A stretch of DNA of 64,000 nucleotides from Aquirickettsiella gammari. Lineage in GTDB: Bacteria; Pseudomonadota; Gammaproteobacteria; Diplorickettsiales; Diplorickettsiaceae. Both the position numbers and the translations under genes were made by a program. Shown here one piece after another: positions 32,554 through 40,393 of this stretch. Where the stretch lies: the NCBI GenBank assembly GCA_963701065.1, contig OY969558.1:1302001-1366000 (forward strand), in the 5' to 3' direction. Positions within the stretch are counted from its first letter, which is position 1; the number at the start of each line of letters is the position of its first letter. The notes below the pieces were generated by a model. That model did no database searches, was not told the origin of the DNA, and was given only the letters and a program-made list of their open reading frames with translations.

Positions 32554-34518
32554 ATGACTATAGAAGAAAATTTTTTTAGCTTAGATTTAATGATTAATAA
32601 TATGCCTCACTATGTATATTGGAAAAATAAAAAATCTATTTATATGGCCTGTAATGATAATATTGCTCGCCTATTTGGATTGAAGAATAAAGAAGAAATT
32701 CGTGGAAAGAGTGATAAGGATTTTTATTGGCTGGATGAATCGCTTATCCGTCAATTTGTTGCCGATGATCAACGCGTTATGGTAGAAAAAGTTACTTTAA
32801 CAAAGGAATATAGCATTCCTATAAAACAATTTGGTGGAGAGCTTCGTTTTTTTCGTACCGACAAATTACCATTATATGATCAACAAAATCAGGTTGTTGG
32901 GGTATTAGGTGTAGCCATAGATATTAGCGAACAAAAATTTGTGAAGCAAGAGACTCATGTATCTTCAATGCTTTTGGAAGATATCATTTTTAATTTACCA
33001 GGGCTTATTTATTGGAAAAATAAACAACATCAATATATAGGATTTAATAAGAATGTTGTCGAACTATCAAGACTTTCTAGGACAAGTTTATATGGAAAAA
33101 CTGATTTAGAAATAAATTGGGGTGAAAAAGAGGCAAAAGTTTTTCAAAAAGAAGATAAAGAGGTTATGGAGACAGGCATAATAAAAATCACTGAAAACTC
33201 GCTTCCTATTAAGCGTGCTGATGGAGCGCATATAGTGGTTAGAACTGAGAAAAATCGCTTATATGATAGAGAGGGTAATATCATTGGAATGTTAGGTGTC
33301 GCCTTAGACATAACAGATAAAAAAATATTTGAGCAAAAATTAATTATAGCAAAAGAAAAAGCTGAAGCGGCCAACCAAGCAAAAACAGAATTTATTATGA
33401 ACATGAGTCATGATTTAAGAACTCCCTTAGCCGGGATCATAGGTCTTGCAGGTATTCAAGCCGATAAGAAAATGGAGTTGCCGGAGCAACAACAATACGG
33501 ACAAATGATCCAGGGTGCCGGCGAACAACTGTTAGAATTGCTCAACTCGGTAATCGAAGTCACCGCCGCTGAACATCAAATACAGCCGCCAAAAAAAGAG
33601 CCGGTTAATTTAATTCAACTGGCCAAAGAATTACAAACACTGATGCAACCCTCACTGCAAAGCAAGGAGCTACAGTTTCAAGTGAAAATAGATCCCACAC
33701 TCCCGACTATTATCAGTGATCGGATTAAATTAAAACGACTTTTACTGAATCTTTTATCAAATGCGGTAAAATTTACCCGACAAGGCGAGATTGATTTAAA
33801 AATAAATCTATTCTCAATAGAGAATGATCAAGCTAAAGTAAAAATGCAGATAGCGGATACCGGCATTGGTATCGCTAAAGATAAGCTTGATAAGATATTT
33901 GATCGCTTTTATCGCGTGCATCCCTCTTATCAGGGGGGATACCAAGGTTACGGGATCGGTTTGTATCTGGTTAAAAAAATCGTAGAACAATTAAATGGCG
34001 AAATAAAAGTCGCGAGTGAAGAAGGGAAGGGAAGCTGTTTTACTTTAGACTTTAATTTTTCGCTAGCGGGTAAAGATGCGGATGAAAATAAGACAGTTTT
34101 AGAAAAATCTGAATTGGAAGCCTATCCTGGAACTGGAAAATTAAAGAGAGCGGTGTTGGTCGCTGAAGATAATGCCTTGGTATTATATGTGGTAAAAAAT
34201 ATACTCAGCAACTTAGGTTATAAGGTTATTACAGTAACAAAGGGGAAAGCCGCTTTACAGGCACTACAAACTCAGTCTTTTGTTTGGGCCTTGCTTGATG
34301 TTGGCTTACCGGATCTAACGGGAACAGAAGTTGCTAAACGTTATCGTCAATGGGAACAAGCACATAATAAGTCTCGTCTACCACTTTTTGTCTTAACGGC
34401 ACATGCTGTGGAAGAGGTTAAGGAACAATGTGATGAAATAGGCATAGATCATATTTTTCATAAACCTTTTACCGGTCAAGATGCCCAAACGATAGAGCAA
34501 TTTATCCGGCAAGAATAA
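32554..34518 (+). CDS. Hybrid sensor histidine kinase PAS-PAS-HisKA-HATPase-REC
   Basis: 654-aa soluble hybrid kinase with two PAS domains (YVYWKNKKSIYMACN and LIYWKNKQHQYIGFN), dimerisation helix with His286 in NMSHDLRTP, ATPase domain (LLSNAVKFT, ADTGIGI, GYGIGLYLVKK) and a receiver with AEDN and phospho-acceptor Asp582 in LLDVGLPDLTG. Unlike the kinase at 25363 it has no Hpt domain, so a separate phosphotransfer protein is needed. The PAS domains of the two kinases are clearly related. It is divergent from the alpha-oxoamine synthase; a MarR-type regulator follows. Confidence 0.93.
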   Translation: MTIEENFFSLDLMINNMPHYVYWKNKKSIYMACNDNIARLFGLKNKEEIRGKSDKDFYWLDESLIRQFVADDQRVMVEKVTLTKEYSIPIKQFGGELRFFRTDKLPLYDQQNQVVGVLGVAIDISEQKFVKQETHVSSMLLEDIIFNLPGLIYWKNKQHQYIGFNKNVVELSRLSRTSLYGKTDLEINWGEKEAKVFQKEDKEVMETGIIKITENSLPIKRADGAHIVVRTEKNRLYDREGNIIGMLGVALDITDKKIFEQKLIIAKEKAEAANQAKTEFIMNMSHDLRTPLAGIIGLAGIQADKKMELPEQQQYGQMIQGAGEQLLELLNSVIEVTAAEHQIQPPKKEPVNLIQLAKELQTLMQPSLQSKELQFQVKIDPTLPTIISDRIKLKRLLLNLLSNAVKFTRQGEIDLKINLFSIENDQAKVKMQIADTGIGIAKDKLDKIFDRFYRVHPSYQGGYQGYGIGLYLVKKIVEQLNGEIKVASEEGKGSCFTLDFNFSLAGKDADENKTVLEKSELEAYPGTGKLKRAVLVAEDNALVLYVVKNILSNLGYKVITVTKGKAALQALQTQSFVWALLDVGLPDLTGTEVAKRYRQWEQAHNKSRLPLFVLTAHAVEEVKEQCDEIGIDHIFHKPFTGQDAQTIEQFIRQE

Positions 34519-34586
34519 TTAATCTAATTTATTGACCCTTTTTTGCGAATAGTCGGAAAAAGATAACTTTCTTATTTTTAATGCTT

Positions 34587-34601
34587 GCTCTTTCTAAGAG
34601 C
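34587..34601 (+). terminator. Weak terminator-like hairpin after the second kinase
   Basis: A 6-bp stem GCTCTT / AAGAGC with loop TCT, followed by CTTTTCT, about 70 bases past the stop. Short stem, so only a possible terminator. Confidence 0.35.
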
Positions 34602-34650
34602 CTTTTCTATATTAGTTGAAAAATTATTATCTTGAAAATAGATTAACCAT

Positions 34651-35175
34651 ATGAATCCATCGGTAGACAAGACTTGGCATTTAGCCAAAACAGAAACTGA
34701 AATTAAGTTAACTGATTTTGAATTTCAACTTTGGCGGGTGTTTTATGGATTCATACGTTGGCAAGAAGGTTGTGAAAAAGTAGCTAATCAAACCGATTTA
34801 ACCGGCAGTGAGCTATCCCTGTTACACATTATTTGTATGAAAGGTAGACCAAAAACCATCAACGAATTAACCCGTTTATTAAATCGAGACGATACCTTTA
34901 ATGTCAATTACAGCATTCAAAAGTTAGTTAAGAACGGTTTAATTAAAAAGGTTTCCAGTGATAAAAATAATAAAAAAACATTTTCCTATACAGTTACCGA
35001 TGAAGGGGCGCAAAATATCGATACGTATACGGCACTCAGGCAGAAAATTTTAATAGACTTATTTAAAAAAAAGCGAGAACTGAATTTAGAGAAATTAACT
35101 GGTGTATTGTCAGAACTGATTGCTATCTATGAAGAAGCAGATCGGACGGTCTTATCCTATATGAGAAGTAAATAA
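34651..35175 (+). CDS. MarR-like winged-helix transcriptional regulator
   Basis: 174-aa protein whose middle is a winged helix-turn-helix: ELSLLHIICMKGRPKTINELTRLL, then the recognition helix region NYSIQKLVKNGLIKKVSS and a wing with KKTFSYTVTDEG. Flanking helices fit MarR-type dimerisation. No ligand clues. It lies between the second hybrid kinase and the second effector-like pair and could control either, but no operator palindrome was identified. Confidence 0.8.
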   Translation: MNPSVDKTWHLAKTETEIKLTDFEFQLWRVFYGFIRWQEGCEKVANQTDLTGSELSLLHIICMKGRPKTINELTRLLNRDDTFNVNYSIQKLVKNGLIKKVSSDKNNKKTFSYTVTDEGAQNIDTYTALRQKILIDLFKKKRELNLEKLTGVLSELIAIYEEADRTVLSYMRSK

Positions 35176-35330
35176 GTGGAAATTAAAAAATAAAATATTA
35201 TTGTATTTAGATAAAAATATATTTTTTTAGTAGATTGCTATTCAATATTAAAAATATAAATTATACTTTTAAAAAATAACAAAAATGGAATAAAAAGAGT
35301 AAAGACAATCAACAATAAAAGGAATTAATA

Positions 35331-37382
35331 ATGCCAATATTTATCGAAGCGTTTGATAGCTTTAAACTAAATGGCTGTTTTCATTTAAACGATACTTTTA
35401 TAAATTTAAGACAACTCGAAGACCTTAAAGAATATATAAGGGATAATTTTTCAAGAATTTCTCAACTTCCTTCTCGTCAATTGCATTTAAGTCAGGTTGA
35501 GTTAATCCCGTATTATGCAGAGGAAATGTGTGAAGCTGGCGGACCGGCAAAAAGTCTTTATAGAGGACGGATTGAGGTAGCGGAAAACCTTTTACTGACA
35601 ATATTAGATTTTTCTAAACTATGGGATAGTATCCAATTAAATGAAGTTTATTCTTGTTTAAATGAAAGAATTAAACCTTTAAACCCTAATTTTTTTGCTA
35701 ACTTAAAAAGTAATTCAAATGTTTTAAAAAAATTAACTATAAAAACGGGAATGTTAACGCAAGAATCGTTGATTAATATATTAGACCTATTTTTTGCGCT
35801 AGACGTTTTAAGTTTAGAACTAGATTGGTCAACGAGTCCTTATGATTGGCAAAGGCCAAGGCGTTCATTTGTTGAACATTCGCATTTGAAATGCTTAGAT
35901 TTTGGAACGATATCACTTGATATGGAGGCCTATACTGCTTTATCGGAATTGCTGGATGAAAATTACCGCATAGAGAGAATTAGTTTAGCAGAGCCTGTGG
36001 GGGATCCGGCATTGATGGAAATTTATGAGCAGATCAATCAGCGCTTATCGGAACCTTGCTGGATCCGATTTAAAAAAGAACAATTATCGCAACAAAGGCT
36101 AATGAATCTAGCACTCCACGCCTTAGACGATGTCAAGACACTTAGAATAGAACAACAAAAAGGCAACTTAAACTCCTGGGATAAAAAGGATATATCCAAA
36201 TTAAATAAGCGTTTCGATTTTTTGTTAAATAGTCAAAGCAAGTTGGCGCTAGTGAGTCATGAAAAAGAAGAGTGGTTAAAAAAAGATGGCTATACATTAC
36301 CAAGAGTCTATCGAGATTATAGTTTTTACGTGAAAGAACACTTTGCCTTATTTCAATTGCATTTGGATACATTCATTCCAACGCACAGGAAAACAGTGGG
36401 TTATTTTTTACTTGAAAAGGCATTGGAAACAAAAAATGAAGAAGCCATGGAGGCTTTACTTAAAGCCAACGTGAACTTATTTGAAATACCCCCTCCCCCG
36501 AATACAGAGGAACCTTTTTTAAAGAGAGCGCTACAAGGGAGAAGACGCTGTCCTATAAAAAAACTATTACTTAGTCACATTAGAAAAAATTCGAGTTTGA
36601 TGGAGTTAGCCGTAGGGCATTTCAGTGAACATTCAGAGCTGCATAATGTTTTGAAGGAACTGATAGACCATCTCAGTAAATATGGAGATATATTAATCCA
36701 TAAAAATGATTTGTCCGGCTTATATTTTTTTACAAAAGATGTTGTAAATTTATGCCGAAAAATGTTTGGTCTCGAATCACCTTCGGAGACAAGAGGTGAA
36801 GAATATGCAGGATTTCAGCTCGGTCTCTATGAAAGTATACAAGTAGCTACGGTGAATGGACAAGAAAGACCTAACCCTGATTCCTTGTCTCATATGCAGA
36901 AAATTGTGCGTGAAATGATAGAGATGTCCTCAAGCGCGTTACGAGGTTTTAGTAATGGATCCGAACTGCATGTCCCCATGCTGATTATATTAAAGAAACT
37001 GGATATAGAATTAGGAAAGATCACCGGGATAACGGATGATCCCATAGAGCAGGCCAAGATCATAGCGAAACATCGTAATGTTCTAAGGGCAAAAGACGCG
37101 ACTATACATGGACTTGTAGAAAGGATGAAGGAGCAGAAAGTGGAGATGGAAGCGAAGCATGCACAAGAGCGAAAGGTGATGCAAGCGAAGCTTGTGGAGA
37201 TGAAAGTGGGACACTCACAAGAGCAAGGGGAGATGCAAGCGGAGCATGCAAGAGAGAAATCGGAGTTGGAAGAACAAATTGAAATGCTAGGTAATTTAGT
37301 GGAGCAAAATAGGATGATGAATCGGGATACCCTGCCGGAAGAAAGGCCGAGAAGCAACGCTTCTTTTTTTCCTAGATGGTAG
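35331..37382 (+). CDS. Effector-like protein A2, LRR/ankyrin-like with coiled-coil tail
   Basis: 683-aa paralogue of the gene at 28068. Shared points: an N-terminal block (FDSFKLNGCFHLND against FLETGCFTLSNE), LRR-like lines LKCLDFGTISLDMEAYTAL and NYRIERISL, and an ankyrin-like stretch GYFLLEKALETKNEEAMEAL with ANVNLFE. It differs by a long C-terminal coiled coil (about 600-665) built from short degenerate repeats of the type MQAKL/MEAKHAQE, ending ERPRSNASFFPRW. Ribosome site AAGGAA 7 bases before the ATG. B2 starts 15 bases downstream. No signal peptide or catalytic motif; candidate secreted effector by context. Confidence 0.7.
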   Translation: MPIFIEAFDSFKLNGCFHLNDTFINLRQLEDLKEYIRDNFSRISQLPSRQLHLSQVELIPYYAEEMCEAGGPAKSLYRGRIEVAENLLLTILDFSKLWDSIQLNEVYSCLNERIKPLNPNFFANLKSNSNVLKKLTIKTGMLTQESLINILDLFFALDVLSLELDWSTSPYDWQRPRRSFVEHSHLKCLDFGTISLDMEAYTALSELLDENYRIERISLAEPVGDPALMEIYEQINQRLSEPCWIRFKKEQLSQQRLMNLALHALDDVKTLRIEQQKGNLNSWDKKDISKLNKRFDFLLNSQSKLALVSHEKEEWLKKDGYTLPRVYRDYSFYVKEHFALFQLHLDTFIPTHRKTVGYFLLEKALETKNEEAMEALLKANVNLFEIPPPPNTEEPFLKRALQGRRRCPIKKLLLSHIRKNSSLMELAVGHFSEHSELHNVLKELIDHLSKYGDILIHKNDLSGLYFFTKDVVNLCRKMFGLESPSETRGEEYAGFQLGLYESIQVATVNGQERPNPDSLSHMQKIVREMIEMSSSALRGFSNGSELHVPMLIILKKLDIELGKITGITDDPIEQAKIIAKHRNVLRAKDATIHGLVERMKEQKVEMEAKHAQERKVMQAKLVEMKVGHSQEQGEMQAEHAREKSELEEQIEMLGNLVEQNRMMNRDTLPEERPRSNASFFPRW

Positions 37383-37397
37383 TGTCATTGAGGCAGG

Positions 37398-38975
37398 ATG
37401 TTATTCAAGGAGCGCATGTTAGATAGCTTATTGCAGGGCATAGGACAGCGCCTGGCTAAAAAACCCATGACCTGGATGTCGTGGTGGCGCGGTAAAAAAT
37501 GGAGTTCTGTTTTTTTAATTATCCCGACATTAAGTGAAGAATACCCTCTGTGGAAGCGAGATGAGGCGAGCTTACGTAGTCTTCGACTCTTTGGTTTAGA
37601 GCCGCAAGCACTACACGCTGAGCTCCAACATTATTGGAAAAGACCCTTTTGGCAACGATGGTGGTTGAGTTTATTTACGTCGATTAATAACAAGCGCAAG
37701 GCCTATGCTTATTACCAGCGCTGTCTTGCCTTTGCTGAAGTGCAGAAACAACACGGTCATACAGGCTATATTGTTAAAAGCAGTGGACAAGAACGAGCGG
37801 TCTTTTTAGAGCTGGTGGCTTGGTTTGATCGAGATATAAAACAATGTGAGAAGATGTTAGAACAACATGCAGGTGATTTAAATTGGCTACAAAGTCGATT
37901 TAAATCGATATTAAATCAACATGAACAAAAAACAAAGCAAAGACTTTTAAAGTGTATGGACAAAAAATTAAAAAAGTTACCGACAGTACGAAATCGAATA
38001 AAAAAGGAATCTCAAGAGTTGGGTAAGCTTATGCGTGATTATTTACTATCAGGGTCATTCTTTCCCGAACAAACTAGTGCTAACAATGATGGGGTAGCAG
38101 AGCCTAGTGTTGTGCCGGATAGCCATGAACTGGTTTACGTGGGCCCTGCGGCCATCACAAGAAATACGCGGACGATACCTCCCATTGGAATAGAGCTAGG
38201 CAATATGAGAGTGCTAGGTGATTGGGTTAGCTTGCAACGAGATACGATAACGAGCTTATTAGAGAAAGAAAGGTATACGGAGATAAAAATATTATTAGAA
38301 CAAAGTCTCGATAATATAAGAGATATGATAACTCCGCAGATAGAAGATTATCAACAACTGATCAATAAAGCCCGGCAAGGTAAAGTTGAGTGCGAGGAAG
38401 CCATAAAATGCTCAGAAGATCTGCAGCTTCGTTTAATAAGCGTCTTTCGAAATAGTGTCTTGTTGTTTCATCCGGACAAGTCGAATGGAAACAAGGATTT
38501 AAGCCGGATTCAAACGGAGTTATTCACAAAATTCAATCAACTCTCAGAGAATTCACGGAAAACGCTGATGGAAGGTCTACAGACACTGAAGAATTGTATT
38601 TCCAAGCGGGGATCAAGGTGCCTAAATATTTGGGAGGAAATGGAACGTAACAATGAAGAAACTAGAGCCAAGGTTGAAAAAGCAATAAAAGATCATGAAA
38701 AATTCATGGCGGAGCTAGACGCACAGCGAGCACAGCGAGAGCAAGAGCGAGAACAGCAAGAACAAGAACTAGCACAAGAACGAGCACAGCGAGCGCAAGA
38801 ACGAGCACAAAAGAAGGTGGAGTGGGATGCGAAAATTGCAAGAATGAAAAAAAGAATTGATATATTGAGCGATTTATGGACAGAAGATATAAGCATGCAT
38901 CATTCAGAAGAAGCCATGTCGTCGCAAGGCCAAGAAAGGCCAGGAAGCAGCACTCGTTCTTTTGCGAGACGGTAA
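37398..38975 (+). CDS. Effector-like protein B2 with J-domain-like HPDK motif
   Basis: 525-aa paralogue of the gene at 29695. N-terminus with RLAKKPMTWMSWWRGKKW (many tryptophans), then PLWKRDEASLRSLRLFGL, a helical block YYQRCLAFAEV, and HPDKS at residues 358-362 within LLFHPDKSNGN, followed by RIQTELFTKFNQLSE. The C-terminal 80 residues are a low-complexity Ala-Gln-Arg-Glu coiled coil, ending ERPGSSTRSFARR. Two in-frame starts exist (37398 and 37416); GAGG precedes the first by 4 bases and AAGGAG the second by 3, so the true start is open. Its first 113 bases are duplicated downstream at 38991. Confidence 0.7.
   Translation: MLFKERMLDSLLQGIGQRLAKKPMTWMSWWRGKKWSSVFLIIPTLSEEYPLWKRDEASLRSLRLFGLEPQALHAELQHYWKRPFWQRWWLSLFTSINNKRKAYAYYQRCLAFAEVQKQHGHTGYIVKSSGQERAVFLELVAWFDRDIKQCEKMLEQHAGDLNWLQSRFKSILNQHEQKTKQRLLKCMDKKLKKLPTVRNRIKKESQELGKLMRDYLLSGSFFPEQTSANNDGVAEPSVVPDSHELVYVGPAAITRNTRTIPPIGIELGNMRVLGDWVSLQRDTITSLLEKERYTEIKILLEQSLDNIRDMITPQIEDYQQLINKARQGKVECEEAIKCSEDLQLRLISVFRNSVLLFHPDKSNGNKDLSRIQTELFTKFNQLSENSRKTLMEGLQTLKNCISKRGSRCLNIWEEMERNNEETRAKVEKAIKDHEKFMAELDAQRAQREQEREQQEQELAQERAQRAQERAQKKVEWDAKIARMKKRIDILSDLWTEDISMHHSEEAMSSQGQERPGSSTRSFARR
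38721..38813 (+). repeat. Low-complexity coding repeats (Ala/Gln/Arg/Glu)
   Basis: Degenerate GCACAGCGA / GCACAAGAA type units encode the coiled-coil tail of protein B2. Units keep the frame, so length changes between strains are likely. The Cys/Ser-rich open frame on the other strand is only its mirror image. Confidence 0.8.
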
Positions 38976-38990
38976 TGTGATTAAAGGAGG

Positions 38991-39122
38991 GTGTTATTCA
39001 AGGAGCGCATGTTAAATAGCGTATTGCAGGGCATAGAACAGCGACTGGCTAAAAAACCCTTTACCTGGATGTCGTGGTGGCGCGGTAAAAAATGGAGTTC
39101 TGTGTGCAAGCCGTCATATTGA
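38991..39122 (+). pseudogene. Truncated third copy of the B-type gene
   Basis: A 43-codon frame (GTG start) whose first 38 codons copy the start of the gene at 37398. Bases 38991-39103 match 37398-37510 with about seven differences counted by eye, and the similarity also covers the 20 bases before the start. It stops abruptly after GGAGTTCTGT; five unrelated codons and TGA follow. This is a remnant of a duplicated or deleted B gene, with no A-type partner of its own. Confidence 0.8.
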
Positions 39123-39339
39123 TACTTCATCGCCATCATCTCCATGAAGTTATGAAAAAAATCTTTTACACAAGAAATAACTCAATATATGGTTAATTTG
39201 AGTGAGAGTAGAAAAGGATAGCTCTTACTGAAACGATTTTTTTGAGGAGGTCTTAATCAAAACTGAATAATTTAACGCCGATTATACGACACGCATTTTT
39301 TAATATTTTCTTATAATCCCTGTAAGTGTTTGATTATTT

Positions 39340-39415
39340 TGGTGGCCGAAGGTGGAATCGAACCACCGACACAAAGATTTTCAGTCTTCTGCTCTACCGA
39401 CTGAGCTATTCGGCC
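39340..39415 (-). tRNA. tRNA-Phe (GAA), CCA encoded
   Basis: 76 nt on the minus strand starting GGCCGAA, which pairs with TTCGGCC before the encoded CCA. The D-arm (AGCTCAGTCGGTAGAGC), the T-loop TTCGATTC and the anticodon loop CTGAAAA with GAA are all standard. Its 3' end points towards the accessory block at 15-39 kb. Confidence 0.97.
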
Positions 39416-39458
39416 GAAAAGCTTACACTCATAACTACACATAAAGTGCAGGCTGTGT

Positions 39459-39487
39459 ATTAAAGCGGTTAGTTAAAGTTGAGTCAA
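39459..39487 (-). promoter_or_regulatory. Sigma-70 promoter of tRNA-Phe
   Basis: Minus strand: -35 TTGACT (39482-39487), 17-bp spacer, -10 TTTAAT (39459-39464), each five of six to consensus, giving a start about 37 bases before the mature tRNA. Confidence 0.65.
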
Positions 39488-39686
39488 GTAATAATCGTGA
39501 AATTTATTAGCGAATCGTAACGTTAAATATTTTTTAATTAAGCGGATATTTTTCTGGCGACTGGGCAGGTTTTCCGAGCAGGAGCTAATAGGGGATTCCT
39601 TCACTTTAAATTTACAGTCAGTTGCTGTATGATTCCTGCCATTAATGGTAGAATATTAACCAAATAGAGTCCGCGAGACTAAAATT

Positions 39687-39947
39687 ATGGCACGGGTTCC
39701 TATTGAAGCGCATTGGCGTGATTCAGCGCGTATCCCGCGTTTTTTCCTAATCGATGCGCGCGCCGCTTTTCCTTTATTATTGTTTTTATTACATATCCGT
39801 GTTTGGAGCTTTTTGTTGGCGCTGGTGGCGATGGCTTTTTTTGCTTTATTAGAACGTTACGGCTTTTCGGTTACAGTATTTTTACGCTGGTTGCGTACTG
39901 TTTTGGCAGGGCCCCGTAAAATCGCGATTCCTTGGTGGAAGGAGTAG
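39687..39947 (+). CDS. icmT: Dot/Icm type IVB secretion protein IcmT
   Basis: 86-aa small membrane protein of the Dot/Icm (type IVB) secretion system, equal in length to Legionella IcmT. Recognisable by EAHWRDSARIPRFFLIDARAAFP (quoted in part), a hydrophobic hairpin of two helices, then ERYGFSVTVFLRW and a C-terminal RKIAIPWWKE. In Legionella IcmT is needed for substrate export and egress from host cells. It is followed 3 bases later by icmS, the same order as in Legionella and Coxiella. Confidence 0.93.
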   Translation: MARVPIEAHWRDSARIPRFFLIDARAAFPLLLFLLHIRVWSFLLALVAMAFFALLERYGFSVTVFLRWLRTVLAGPRKIAIPWWKE

Positions 39948-39950
39948 AAG

Positions 39951-40289
39951 GTGGAGTTAAAGAAGGCTTTACATGCCATTGCAAAGGGCTTATCTGCCAA
40001 TTTCACCTTAAATGGCCGCGCTATCACCTATGATGAGATTTTCTCCGAAGTGGGCTTATTGCCCGCTATTGCGCGTCGTGCGGATCAGCTGTGTTCACTG
40101 TGTCTAGGTTACGGGATAGGCGTTAGTTTTGATGAAACAGAACAGTCTTTATTAGGCGTCAAAGCGAGCTTTGATGAAGTGACACCTAATGTTTTACGCT
40201 ATCTTTGCATTACGGATGTACTCTGTGAGTTGATCCAAAATGGAGGCTCAGTTTCGCCAACCCCCCTTGATGAACTCATGTACGATTAG
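39951..40289 (+). CDS. icmS: Dot/Icm type IVB secretion chaperone IcmS
   Basis: 112-aa acidic adaptor; with IcmW it delivers many effectors to the DotL coupling protein. Highly characteristic segments: GLLPAIARRADQLCSLCLGYG, FDEVTPNVLRYLCITDVLCELIQ (each quoted in parts of the family consensus) and the C-terminus PLDELMYD. GTG start, with the ribosome site GGAAGGAG overlapping the end of icmT, so translation of the two is probably coupled. Confidence 0.95.
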   Translation: MELKKALHAIAKGLSANFTLNGRAITYDEIFSEVGLLPAIARRADQLCSLCLGYGIGVSFDETEQSLLGVKASFDEVTPNVLRYLCITDVLCELIQNGGSVSPTPLDELMYD

Positions 40290-40317
40290 TACTTTTTGCA
40301 AGGAATACGACACGATT

Positions 40318-40339
40318 AATTATTCTTTTTTGAATAATT
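40318..40339 (+). terminator. AT-rich hairpin after icmS
   Basis: 8-bp stem AATTATTC / GAATAATT with a loop of six T, followed by TTAG. Weak and AT-only, so only a possible terminator between icmS and putA. Confidence 0.35.
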
Positions 40340-40393
40340 TTAGCCAGTGCGTGTGGATAATAAAAAATAATTTTTCTATTGAGTGAGGTTTGA

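Larger units (their letters stand above)
39123..39686. other. Intergenic region around tRNA-Phe
   Basis: About 560 AT-rich bases with no protein gene. It holds the tRNA-Phe and its promoter on the minus strand and the leader of icmT. No integrase fragment or obvious second copy of the tRNA end was seen. Confidence 0.6.

Noticed and set aside
36890..37357. 155-codon minus-strand frame rich in Cys and Ser inside gene A2
   Set aside because: It is the complement of the coiled-coil repeats; codon use on the plus strand fits a real gene.
38693..38896. Cys/Ser-rich minus-strand frame inside gene B2
   Set aside because: Same reason: mirror image of the Ala/Gln/Arg/Glu coding repeats.
15162..39415. 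Definite integrative element with att sites at tRNA-Phe
   Set aside because: No integrase, transposase or second copy of the tRNA 3' end was found; kept only as a low-confidence suggestion.
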